Assembly: GCA_949130485.1 (NCBI GenBank)
Contig: OX422192.1
Span: 2,732,085-2,796,084, forward strand
DNA: 64,000 bases
Source of the DNA: Agelas oroides
Lineage: Eukaryota; Porifera; Demospongiae; Agelasida; Agelasidae
Direction: 5' to 3'
Below the pieces are notes generated by a model. It was not told the origin of the DNA. It ran no database searches and worked only from the letters and a program-made list of their open reading frames with translations. The translations under genes and the position numbers were made by a program. Below are positions 53,866-64,000 of this stretch, piece after piece; within the stretch, counting starts at the first letter, position 1; every line of letters begins with the position of its first letter.

Positions 53866-56800
53866 ACTCACTCTACCACACTCTACCCTGGCTCGACCCG
53901 ACTCTACCTCACTCTACCACACTCTACCCTGGCTCTACCCGACTATACCTCACTCTACCACACCCTAACCAGACTCTACCTCACTCTACTACACTCTACG
54001 TTGGCTCGACCCGAATCTACCTCACTCTACCCGACTATACCTTATTCTACCACACCCTACCCAGACTCTACCTCACTCTACCGCACTGTAACCCGACTCT
54101 ACCTCACTCTACCACACTCTACGCCGACTCTTCCTCACTCTACCACAGTCTACCCTGGCTGGACCCGACTCCACCTCACTCTTCCACACTCTACCCCAAC
54201 TCTACCTCACTCTACCCCCACTCTACCTCATTCTACCACACTCTACCCTGGCTCGACCTGACTCTACCACACTCTACCAAACTCTACTTCACTCTACCAC
54301 AGTCTACCCTGGTTCGACCCGAGTCTAACTCACTCTACCACATTCTACCCTGGCTCGACCCGACTCTACCTCACTCTACCACACTCTACCCTGGCTCTAC
54401 CCGACTATACCTCACTCTACCACATCCTACCCAGATTCTACCTCACTCTACTACACTCTACGTTGGCTCGACCCGACTCTACCTCACTCTACCACACTCT
54501 ACCCTGGCTCTACCCGAATATACCTTACTCTACCACACCCTACCCAGACTCCACCTCACTCTACAACACTCTACCCCGACTCTACCTCACTCTACCACAC
54601 TCTACCCCGACCCTACCTCACTATACCACACTCTACCCCGACTCTACCTCACTCTACCACACTATACCCCGACTCTACCTCACTCTACCACACTCTACCC
54701 CAACTCTACCTCACTCTACCACACTCTACCACACTCTACCCTGTCTCTACCCGACTATACCTCACTCTACCACACCCTACCTAGACTCTACCTCACTCTA
54801 CCACACTCTACCCCGACTCTACCTCACTCTACCACACTCTACCCCGTCTCTTCTTCACTCTACCACACTCTACCCTGGCTCGACCTGACTGTACCTCACT
54901 CTACCACACTCTACCCCAACTCTACCTCACTGTACCCCCACTCTACCTCACTCTACCACACTCTACCCTGGCTAGACCCGACTCTTCCTCACTCTACCAA
55001 ACTCTACCCTGGCTCGACTGGACTCTGCCTCACTCTACCACACTCTACCATGGTTCGACCCGACTCTACCTCACTCTATCACACTCTACCCTGGCTCTAC
55101 CCGACTCTACCTCACTCTACCACACTCTACCCCGACTCTACCTCACTCTACCACACTCTACCCCGACTCTACCTCACTCTACCACACTCTACACTGACAC
55201 TACCTCACTCTACCACATTCTACCCTGGTTCGACCCGACTCTTACTCACTCTACCAAACTCTACGCTGGCTCGACTGGACTCTATCTCACTCTACCACAC
55301 TCTACCCCAACTCTACCTCACTGTACCCCCACTCTACCTCACTCTACCACACTCTACCCTGGCTAGATCCGACTCTTCCTCACCCTACCAAACTCTACCC
55401 TGGCTCGACTGGACTCTGCCTCACTCTACCACACTCTACCATGGTTCGACCCGACTCTACCTCACTCTATCACACTCTACCCTGGCTCTACCCGACTCTA
55501 CCTCACTCTACCACACTCTACCCCGACTCTACCTCACTCTACCACACTCTACCCCGACTCTACCTCACTCTACCACACTCTACACTGACACTACCTCACT
55601 CTACCACATTCTACCCTGGCTCGACCCGACTCTACCTCACTCTACCAAACTCTACGCTGGCTCGACTGGACTCTATCTCACTCTACCACACTCTACCATG
55701 GCTCGAGCCGACTCTACCTCACTCTATCACACTCTACCTTGGCTCTACCCGACTCTACCTTACTCTACCACACCCTACCCAGACTCTACCTCACTCTACC
55801 ACACTCTACCCCGACTCTACCTCACTCTACCATACTCTACCCAGGCTCGATCCGACTCTATCTCACTCTACCCCACTCTACCCTGGCTCTACCCGACTCT
55901 ACCTCACTCTACCCCACCCTACCCCGACTCTGCCTCATTCTACTACACTCAATCCGGACTCTACCTCACTCTACCACACTGTACCCTGGCTCGACCCGAC
56001 TCTACCTCACTCTACCACACTCTACCCTGGCTCCACCTGACTCTACCTCACTCTACCACACTCTACCCTGGCTCTACCTGACTCTACCTCACTCTACCAC
56101 ACTCTACCCCGACTCTACCTCACTCTATGACACTCTACCCGGACTCTACCTCACTCTACCACACTCTATCCAGGCTCGACCCGACTCTACCTCACTCTAC
56201 CACACTCTACCCTGGCTCGACCGGACTCTACCTCACTCTAACACTGTACCCTGGTTCTACCGGACTCTACCTTACACTACCCCACCTTACCCCGACTCTA
56301 CCTCACTCTACTACAGTCAACCACGACTCTACCTCACTCTACCACAATCTACCACGACTCTACCTCACTCTACCACACTCTACCCCTACTCTACCTCACT
56401 CTACCACACTCTACACTGACTCTACTTCACTCTACCACACTCTACCCTGGTTCGATCCGAGTCTAACTCACTCTACCACATTCTACCCTGGCTCGACCCG
56501 ACTCTACCTCACTCTACCACACTCTACCCTGGCTCTACCCGACTATACCTCACTCTACCACACCCTAACCAGACTCTACCTCACTCTACTACACTCTACG
56601 TTGGCTCGACCCGAATCTACCTCACTCTACCCGACTATGCCTTATTCTACCACACCCTACCCAGACTCTACCTCACTCTACCACACTCTAACCCGACTCT
56701 ACCTCACTCTACCACACTCTACGCCGACTCTTCCTCACTCTACCACAGTCTACCCGGGCTCGACCCGACTCCACCTCACTCTTCCACACTCTACCCCAAC

Positions 56801-57300
56801 TCTACCTCACTCTACCCCCACTCTACCTCATTCTACCACACTCTACCCTGGCTCGACCTGACTCTACCTCACTCTACCAAACTCTACTTCACTCTACCAC
56901 ACTCTACCCTGGTTCGACCCGAGTCTAACTCACTCTACCACATTCTACCCTGGCTCGAACCGACTCTACCTCACTCTACCACACTCTACCCTGGCTCTAC
57001 CCGACTATACCTCACTCTACCACACCCTACCCAGATTCTACCTCACTCTACTACACTCTACGTTGGCTCGACCCGACTCTACCTCACTCTACCACACTCT
57101 ACCCTGGCTCTACCCGAATATACCTTACTCTACCACACCCTACCCAGACTCCTACTCACTCTACAACACTCTACCCCGACTCTACCTCACTCTACCACAC
57201 TCTACCCCGATTCTACCTCACTATACCACACTCTACCCCGACTCTATCTCACTCTACCACATTATACCCCGACTCTACCTCACTCTACCACACTCTACCC
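52995..57300 (+). repeat. Satellite B duplication, offset 2600 bp
   Basis: About 52995-54700 recurs at about 55595-57300. CCAAACTCTACGCTGG followed by CTCGACTGG aligns at 53041 and 55641, and TATGACACTC at 53526 and 56126. The copies stop matching where the first continues CCCCAACTC and the second CCCTGGTTCC. Between them lies the 391 bp tandem pair. Confidence 0.87.
54900..55681 (+). repeat. 391 bp tandem duplication in satellite B
   Basis: Copies at about 54900-55290 and 55291-55681, sharing CCCCAACTCTACCTCACTG, CTAGA(C/T)CCGACTCTTCC and CCATGGTTCGACCCGAC (about 55048 and 55439). 391 bp equals five L plus six S units. The same doubling is seen at about 57366-58147, inside the next 2466 bp copy. 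Confidence 0.87.
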
Positions 57301-57365
57301 TGGTTCCACCTGACTCTACCTCACTCTACCACACTCTACCCTGGCTCGACCTGACTCTACCTCAC

Positions 57366-58147
57366 TCTACCACACTCTACCCCAACTCTACCTCACTGTA
57401 CCCCCACTCTACCTCACTCTACCACACTCTACCCTGGCTAGATCCGACTCTTCCTCACTCTACCAAACTCTACCCTGGCTCGACTGGACTCTGCCTCACT
57501 CTACCACACTCTACCATGGTTCGACCCGATTCTACCTCACTCTATCACACTCTACCCTGGCTCTACCCGACTCTACCTCACTCTACCACACTCTACCCCG
57601 ACTCTACCTCACTCTACCACACTCTACCCCGACTCTACCTCACTCTACCACACTCTACACTGACACTACCTCACTCTACCACATTCTACCCTGGTTCTAC
57701 CCGACTCTTACTCACTCTACCAAACTCTACGCTGGCTCGACTGGACTCTATCTCACTCTACCACACTCTACCCCAACTCTACCTCACTGTACCCCCACTC
57801 TACCTCACTGTACCACACTCTACCCTGGCTAGATCCGACTCTTCCTCACTCTACCAAACTCTACCCTGGCTCGACTGGACTCTGCCTCACTCTACCACAC
57901 TCTACCATGGTTCGACCCGACTCTACCTCACTCTATCACACTCTACCCTGGCTCTACCCGACTCTACCTCACTCTACCACACTCTAACCCGACTCTACCT
58001 CATTCTACCACACTCTACCCCGACTCTACCTCACTCTACCACACTCTACACTGACACTACCTCACTCTACCACATTCTACCCTGGCTCGACCCGACTCTA
58101 CCTCAATCTACCAAACTCTACGCTGGCTCGACTGGACTCTATCTCAC
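57366..58147 (+). repeat. Second instance of the 391 bp tandem duplication
   Basis: CCAACTCTACCTCACTGTA occurs at 57382 and 57773, 391 bp apart. This is the pair of 54900-55681 carried along by the 2466 bp block duplication. The two instances differ by point changes, for example GGTTCTACCCGAC near 57690. Confidence 0.82.
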
Positions 58148-59786
58148 TCTACCACACTCTACCATGGCTCGAGCCGACTCTACCTCACTCTATCACACTC
58201 TACCTTGGCTCTACCCGACTCTACCTCACTCTACCACACCCTACCCAGACTCTACCTCACTCTACCACACTCTACCCCGACTCTACCTCACTCTACCATA
58301 CTCTACCCAGGCTCGATCCGACTCTACCTGACTCTACCCCACTCTACCCTGGCTCTACCCGACTCTACCTCACTCTACCCCACCCTACCCCGACTCTGCC
58401 TCATTCTACTACACTCAATCCGGACTCTACCTCACTCTACCACACTGTACCCTGGCTCGACCCGACTCTACCTCACTCTATCACACTCTACCCTGGCTCC
58501 ACCTGACTCTACCTCACTCTACCACACTCTACCCTGGCTCTACCTAACTCTACCTCACTCTACCACACTCTACCCCGACTCTACCTCACTCTATGACACT
58601 CTACCCGGACTCTACCTCACTCTACCACACTCTATCCAGGCTCGACCCGACTCTACCTCACTCTACCACACTCTACCCTGGCTCGACCGGACTCTACCTC
58701 ACTCTAACACTGTACCCTGGTTCTACCGGACTCTACCTTACACTACCCCACCTTACCCCGACTCTACCTCACTCTACTACAGTCAACCACGACTCTACCT
58801 CACTCTACCACAATCTACCACGACTCTACCTCACTCTACCACACTCTACCCCTACTCTACCTCACTCTACCACACTCTACACTGACTCTACTTCACTCTA
58901 CCACACTCTACCCTGGTTCGACCCGAGTCTAACTCACACTACCACATTCTACCCTGGCTCGACCCGACTCTACCTCACTCTACCACACTCTACCCTGGCT
59001 CTACCCGACTATACCTCACTCTACCACACCCTAACCAGACTCTACCTCACTCTACTACACTCTACGTTGGCTCGACCCGAATCTACCTCACTCTACCCGA
59101 CTATACCTTATTCTACCACACCCTACCCAGACTCTACCTCACTCTACCACACTCTAACCCGACTCTACCTCACTCTACCACACTCTACGCCGACTCTTCC
59201 TCACTCTACCACAGTCTACCCTGGCTCGACCCGACTCCACCTCACTCTTCCACACTCTACCCCAACTCTACCTCACTCTACCCCCACTCTACCTCATTCT
59301 ACCACACTCTACCCTGGCTCGACCTGACTCTACCTCACTCTACCAAACTCTACTTCACTCTACCACACTCTACCCTGGTTCGACCCGAGTCTAACTCACT
59401 CTACCACATTCTACCCTGGCTCGACCCGACTCTACCTCACTCTACCACACTCTACCCTGGCTCTACCCGACTATACCTCACTCTACCACACCCTACCCAG
59501 ATTCTACCTCACTCTACTACACTCTACGTTGGCTCGACCCGACTCTACCTCACTCTACCACACTCTACCCTGGCTCTACCCGAATATACCTTACTCTACC
59601 ACACCCTACCCAGACTCCTACTCACTCTACAACACTCTACCCCGACTCTACCTCACTCTACCACACTCTACCCCGACTCTACCTCACTATACCACACTCT
59701 ACCCCGACTCTACCTCACTCTACCACATTATACCCCGACTCTACCTCACTCTACCACACTCTACCCCAACTCTACCTCACTCTACC

Positions 59787-62420
59787 ACACTCTACACTGA
59801 CTCTACCTCTCTCTACCACACTCTACCCTGGTTCGACCCGAGTCTCACTCACTCTACCACACACTATCCTGGCTCGACCCAACTCTATTTCACTCTACCA
59901 CACCCTACCCCGACTCTACCTCACTCTACCACACTCTACCCCATCTCTACCTCAATCTACCACACTCTACACTGACCCTACCTCACTCTACCACACTCTA
60001 CCCTAGTTCGACTCGAGTCTACCTCACTCTACCACACTCTTCCCCAACTCTACATCACTCTACCACACTCTACACTGACTCTACCTCACTCTACCACACT
60101 CTACCCTGTTTCGACCCAACTCTAACTCACTCTACCACACTCTACCCTGGCTCGACCCGACTCTACCTCACTCTATCACACCCTACCCCGACTCTACCTC
60201 ACTCTACAACACTCTACGCTGGCTTGACACTTCTCTACCTCACTCTACCACACTCTACGTTGGCTCGACCCGACTCTACCTCACTCTACCACACTCTACC
60301 CCGTCTCTTCCTCACTCTACCACACTCTACCCTGACTCGACCCGACTCTACCTCACTCTACCACACTCTACCCCAACTCTACCTCACTCTATCCCCACTC
60401 TACCTCACTCTACCACACTCTACCCTGGCTAGACCCGACTCTACCTCACTCTACCAAACTCTACCCTGGCTCGACTGGACTCTACCTTACCCTACCACAC
60501 TCTACCATTGCTCGACCCGACTCTACCTCACTCTACCACACTCTACCCCGACTCTACCTCACTATACCACACTCTACCCCGACTGTACCTCACTCTACCA
60601 CACTCTACCCCGACTCTACCTCACTCTACCACACTCTACCCCGACTCTACCTCAATCTACCACACTCTACACTGACTCTACTTCACTCTACCACACTCTA
60701 CCCTGGTTCGACCCGAGTCTAACTCACTCTACCACACTCTACCCTGGCTCGACCCGACTCTACCTCACTCTACCACACCCTACCCCGACTCTACCTTACT
60801 CTACCACACTCTACCCCGTCTCTACATCACTCTACCACACTCTCCACTGACTCTACCTCACTCTACCACACTCTACCATGGTTCGACCCAACTCTAACTC
60901 ACTCTACCACTCTCTACCCTGGCTCGACCCGACTCTACCTCCCTCTACCACACCCTACCCCGAGTCTATCTCACTCTACCACACTCTACCCCGACTCTAC
61001 CTAACTCTACCACACTCTACGCTGGCTCGACACTACTCTACCTCACTCTACCACACCCTACGTTGGCTCGACCCGACTCTACCTCACTCTACCACACTCT
61101 ACCCTAGCTCTACCCGACTATACCTCACTCTACCACACCCTACCTAGACTCTACCTCACTCTACCACACTCTACCCCGACTCTACCTCACTCTACCATAC
61201 TCTACCCCGTCTCTTCTTCACTCTACCACACTCTACCCTGGCTCGACCTGACTCTACCTCACTCTACCACACTCTACCCCAACTCTACCTCACTGTACCC
61301 CCACTCTACCTCACTCTACCACACTCTACCCTGGCTAGACCCGACTCTTCCTCACTCTACCAAACTCTACCCTGGCTCGACTGGACTCTGCCTCACTCTA
61401 CCACACTCTACCATGGTTCGACCCGACTCTACCTCACTCTATCACACTCTACCCTGGCTCTACCCGACTCTACCTCACTCTACCACACTCTAACCCGACT
61501 CTACCTCACTCTACCACACTCTACCCCGACTCTACCTCACTCTACCACACTCTACACTGACTCTACCTCACTCTACCACATTCTACCCTGGTTCGACCCG
61601 ACTCTTACTCACTCTACCACACTCTACCCTGGCTCGACCCGACTCTACCTCACTCTACCAAACTCTACGCTGGCTCGACTGGACTCTACCTCACTCTACC
61701 ACACTCTACCATGGCTCGAGCCGACTCTACCTCACTCTATCACACTCTACCTTGGCTCTACCCGACTCTACCTCACTCTACCACACCCTACCCAGACTCT
61801 ACCTAACTCTACCATACTCTACCCCGACTCTACCTCACTCTACCATACTCTACCCAGGCTCGATCCGACTCTACCTCACTCTACCCCACCCTATCCTGGC
61901 TCTACCCGACTCTACCTCACTCTACTACACCCTACCTAGACTCTACCTCACTCTACCACACTCTACCCCGACTCTACCTCACTCTACCACACTCTACCCC
62001 GTCTCTTCCTCACTCTACCACACTCTACCCTGGCTTGACCTGACTCTACCTCACTCTACCACACTCTACCCCAACTCTACCTCACTGTACCCCCACTCTA
62101 CCTCACTCTACCACACTCTACCCTGGCTAGACCCGACTCTTCCTCACTCTACCAAACTCTACCCTGGCTCGACTGGACTCTGCCTCACTCTACCACACTC
62201 TACCATGGTTCGACCCGACTCTACCTCACTCTATCACACTCTACCCTGGCTCTACCCGACTCTACCTCACTCTACCACACTCTAACCCGACTCTACCTCA
62301 CTCTACCTCCCTCTACCCCGACTCTACCTCACTCTACCACACTCTACACTGACTCTACCTCACTCTACCACACTCTACCCTGGTTCGACCCGACTCTTAC
62401 TCACTCTACCACACTCTACC
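59787..62420 (+). repeat. Satellite B block matching 50.2-53.0 kb
   Basis: Collinear with about 50250-53020. The offset is 9498 near 60224, 9395 after a 103 bp loss near 60.3 kb (one L plus two S units), and 9405 near 62.3 kb, where this copy keeps the decamer that is missing near 52930. Private variants shared with the partner include GCTTGACACTTCTC (near 50722 and 60220) and CTCCACTGAC (near 51447 and 60842). Confidence 0.85.
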
Positions 62421-63160
62421 CTGGCTCGACCCGACTCTACCTCACTCTACCAAACTCTACGCTGGCTCAACTGGACTCTACCTCACTCTACCACACTCTA
62501 CCATGGCTCGAGCCGACTCTACCTCACTCTATCACACTCTACCTTGGCTCTACCCGACTCTACCTCACTCTACCACACCCTACCCAGACTCTACCTCACT
62601 CTACCACACTCTTCCCCGACTCTACCTCACTCTACCATACTCCACCCAGGCTCGATCCGACTCTACCTCACTCTACCCCACTCTACCCTGGCTCTACCCG
62701 ACTCTACCTCACTCTAACCCACCCTACCCCGACTCTGCCTCATTCTACTACACTCAATCCGGACTCTACCTCACTCTACCACACTGTACCCTGTCTCGAC
62801 CCGACTCTACCTCACTCTACCAAACTCTACGCTGGCTCGACTGGACTCTACCTCACTCTACCACACTCTACCATGGCTCGAGCCGACTCTACCTCACTCT
62901 ATCACACTCTACCTTGGCTCTACCCGACTCTACCTCACTCTACCACACCCTACCCAGACTCTACCTCACTCTACCACACTCTACCCCGACTCTACCTCAC
63001 TCTACCATACTCTACCCAGGCTCGATCCGACTCTACCTCACTCTACCCCACTCTACCCTGGCTCTACCCGACTCTACCTCACTCTACCCCACCCTACCCC
63101 GACTCTGCCTCATTCTACTCCACTCAATCCGGACTCTACCTCACTCTACCACACTGTACC
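62421..63160 (+). repeat. 370 bp tandem duplication in satellite B
   Basis: Copies at about 62421-62790 and 62791-63160. CTGGCTCGAC at 62421 corresponds to CTGTCTCGAC at 62791, and CCATGGCTCGAGCCGACTC lies near 62501 and 62871. 370 bp equals six L plus four S units. Confidence 0.87.
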
Positions 63161-64000
63161 CTGGCTCGACCCGACTCTACCTCACTCTACCACACTCTAC
63201 CCTGGCTCCACCTGACTCTACCTCACTCTACCACACTCTACCCTGGCTCTACCTGACTCTACCTCACTCTACCACACTCTACCCCGACTCTACCTCACTC
63301 TATGACACTCTACCCCGACTCTACCTCACTCTACCACGCTCTATCCAGGCTCGACCCGACTCTACCTCACTCTACCACACTCTACCCTGGCTCGACCGGA
63401 CTCTACCTCACTCTAACACTGTACCCTGGTTCTACCAGACTCTACCTTACACTACCCCACCTTACCCCGACTCTACCTCACTCTACTACACTCAACCCCG
63501 ACTCTACCTCACTCTACCACAATCTACCCCGACTCTACCTCACTCCACCACACTCTACCCCTACTCTACCTCACTCTACCACACTCTACCCTGACTCTAC
63601 TTCACTCTACCACACTCTACCCTGGTTCGACCCGAGTCTAACTCACCCTACCACATTCTACCCTGGCTCGACCCGACTCTACCTCACTCTACCACACTCT
63701 ACCCTGGCTCTACCCGACTTTACCTCACTCTACGACACCCTACCCAGACTCTACCTCACTCTACTACACTCTACATTGGCTCGACCCGACTCTACCTCAC
63801 TCTACCACACTCTACCCTGGCTCTACCCGACTATACCTTACTCTACCACACCCTACTTAGACTCTACCTTACTCTACCACACTCTACCCCGACTCTACCT
63901 CACTCTACCACACTCTACCCCGTCTCTTGCTCACTCTACCACACTCTACCCTGGCTCGACCCGACTCTACTTCACTCTACCACACCCTACCCCGACTCTA
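63161..64000 (+). repeat. Satellite B, distal end of window
   Basis: Continues the array with the TATGACACTC landmark at 63301 and the CCACCTTACCCCGAC and TTCACTCTACC variants downstream, as in earlier block copies. The sequence ends mid-array, so the far boundary of satellite B is not seen. No gene is visible. Confidence 0.9.

Larger units (their letters stand above)
54855..59786 (+). repeat. Satellite B 2466 bp tandem duplication
   Basis: About 54855-57320 is followed directly by a copy at about 57321-59786. CTGGCTCGACCTGACT starts at 54875 and 57341, and TATGACACTC lies at 56126 and 58592. The block includes its own 391 bp tandem duplication, which is therefore present in both copies. It overlaps the 2600 bp duplication; the two offsets differ by 134 bp, equal to one L plus three S units. 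Confidence 0.88.
4371..64000 (+). repeat. Satellite B: C-rich decamer-based minisatellite, 41/31 bp units, at least 59.6 kb
   Basis: The whole interval is one repeat family. The long unit (L, 41 bp) is four decamer-like parts: CTCTACCTCA, CTCTACCACA, CTCTACCCTG and GCTCGACCCGA. The short unit (S, 31 bp) lacks ten bases of the last two parts, so CTCTACC runs straight into CCGA. Spacings read directly confirm 41 (CTCGAC at 5041 to TTCGAC at 5082) and 31 (GACTCTACC at 28501 to 28532). The L consensus has 20 C, 9 T, 8 A and 4 G, so the strands are very unequal. The L and S consensus contains no TAA, TAG or TGA in any plus-strand frame, which explains the long spurious reading frames. I found no gene, RNA gene or transposon interrupting it. 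The array continues past the window end. Confidence 0.98.

Noticed and set aside
4371-64000. CRISPR-like regular repeats
   Set aside because: Units are contiguous, with no unique spacers between conserved repeats, no palindromic repeat and no cas genes. The eukaryotic-type satellite and piggyBac-like element also argue against it.
4371-64000. Telomeric or telomere-derived repeat (C-rich strand)
   Set aside because: No runs of CCCTAA, CCTAA or related telomere motifs. CTCTACC decamers at 41/31 bp spacing do not match a known telomere repeat.
1-64000. A novel multi-gene system (defence, biosynthetic or regulatory)
   Set aside because: No stretch outside the two satellites and one 619 bp element exists in the window, and none of these encodes a recognisable protein. 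The interest here is structural and evolutionary.

Overview
This window is a eukaryotic, gene-free satellite block, most likely animal heterochromatin (pericentromeric, subtelomeric or a similar gene-poor compartment). I found no protein-coding gene, rRNA, tRNA or CRISPR array. Three things point to a eukaryotic nuclear genome: a tandem array with a near-nucleosomal 191-192 bp period, a TTAA-flanked piggyBac-like element, and almost 60 kb of one minisatellite family with nested higher-order duplications. I recognise neither satellite family by name and cannot assign a species.

Layout. (1) 1-4370 is satellite A: twenty head-to-tail monomers of about 191-192 bp, with local higher-order structure (a 575 bp trimer repeated in tandem and a 384 bp dimer repeated in tandem). 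(2) At 1632-2250 one monomer is interrupted by a 619 bp non-autonomous piggyBac-like element. It has TTAA on both sides and imperfect terminal inverted repeats that begin with CCC. Removing the element and one TTAA restores an intact 192 bp monomer. (3) At 4370/4371 satellite A stops abruptly inside a monomer that has already lost 46 bp, and satellite B begins. (4) 4371-64000 is satellite B, which runs off the window. It is built from a C-rich decamer (CTCTACCNNA) organised into 41 bp 'long' (L) and 31 bp 'short' (S) units. These are in turn copied as blocks of 226, 370, 391, 637, 930, 1860, 2466, 2600, about 3900-4300, about 5800 and 6838 bp.

How the parts work together. There are no genes acting together; the biology here is repeat turnover. 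Satellite A carries a TTAA in every complete monomer, which makes it a natural target for a piggyBac-type transposase supplied from elsewhere. Satellite B shows amplification at every scale from 10 bp to about 7 kb. Size differences between its large duplicate copies mostly equal whole numbers of L and S units. The 6838 bp duplication keeps a constant offset across about 7.1 kb, so it looks very recent. The long plus-strand reading frames in satellite B arise because its consensus contains no stop codon in any plus-strand frame; I do not interpret them as genes.
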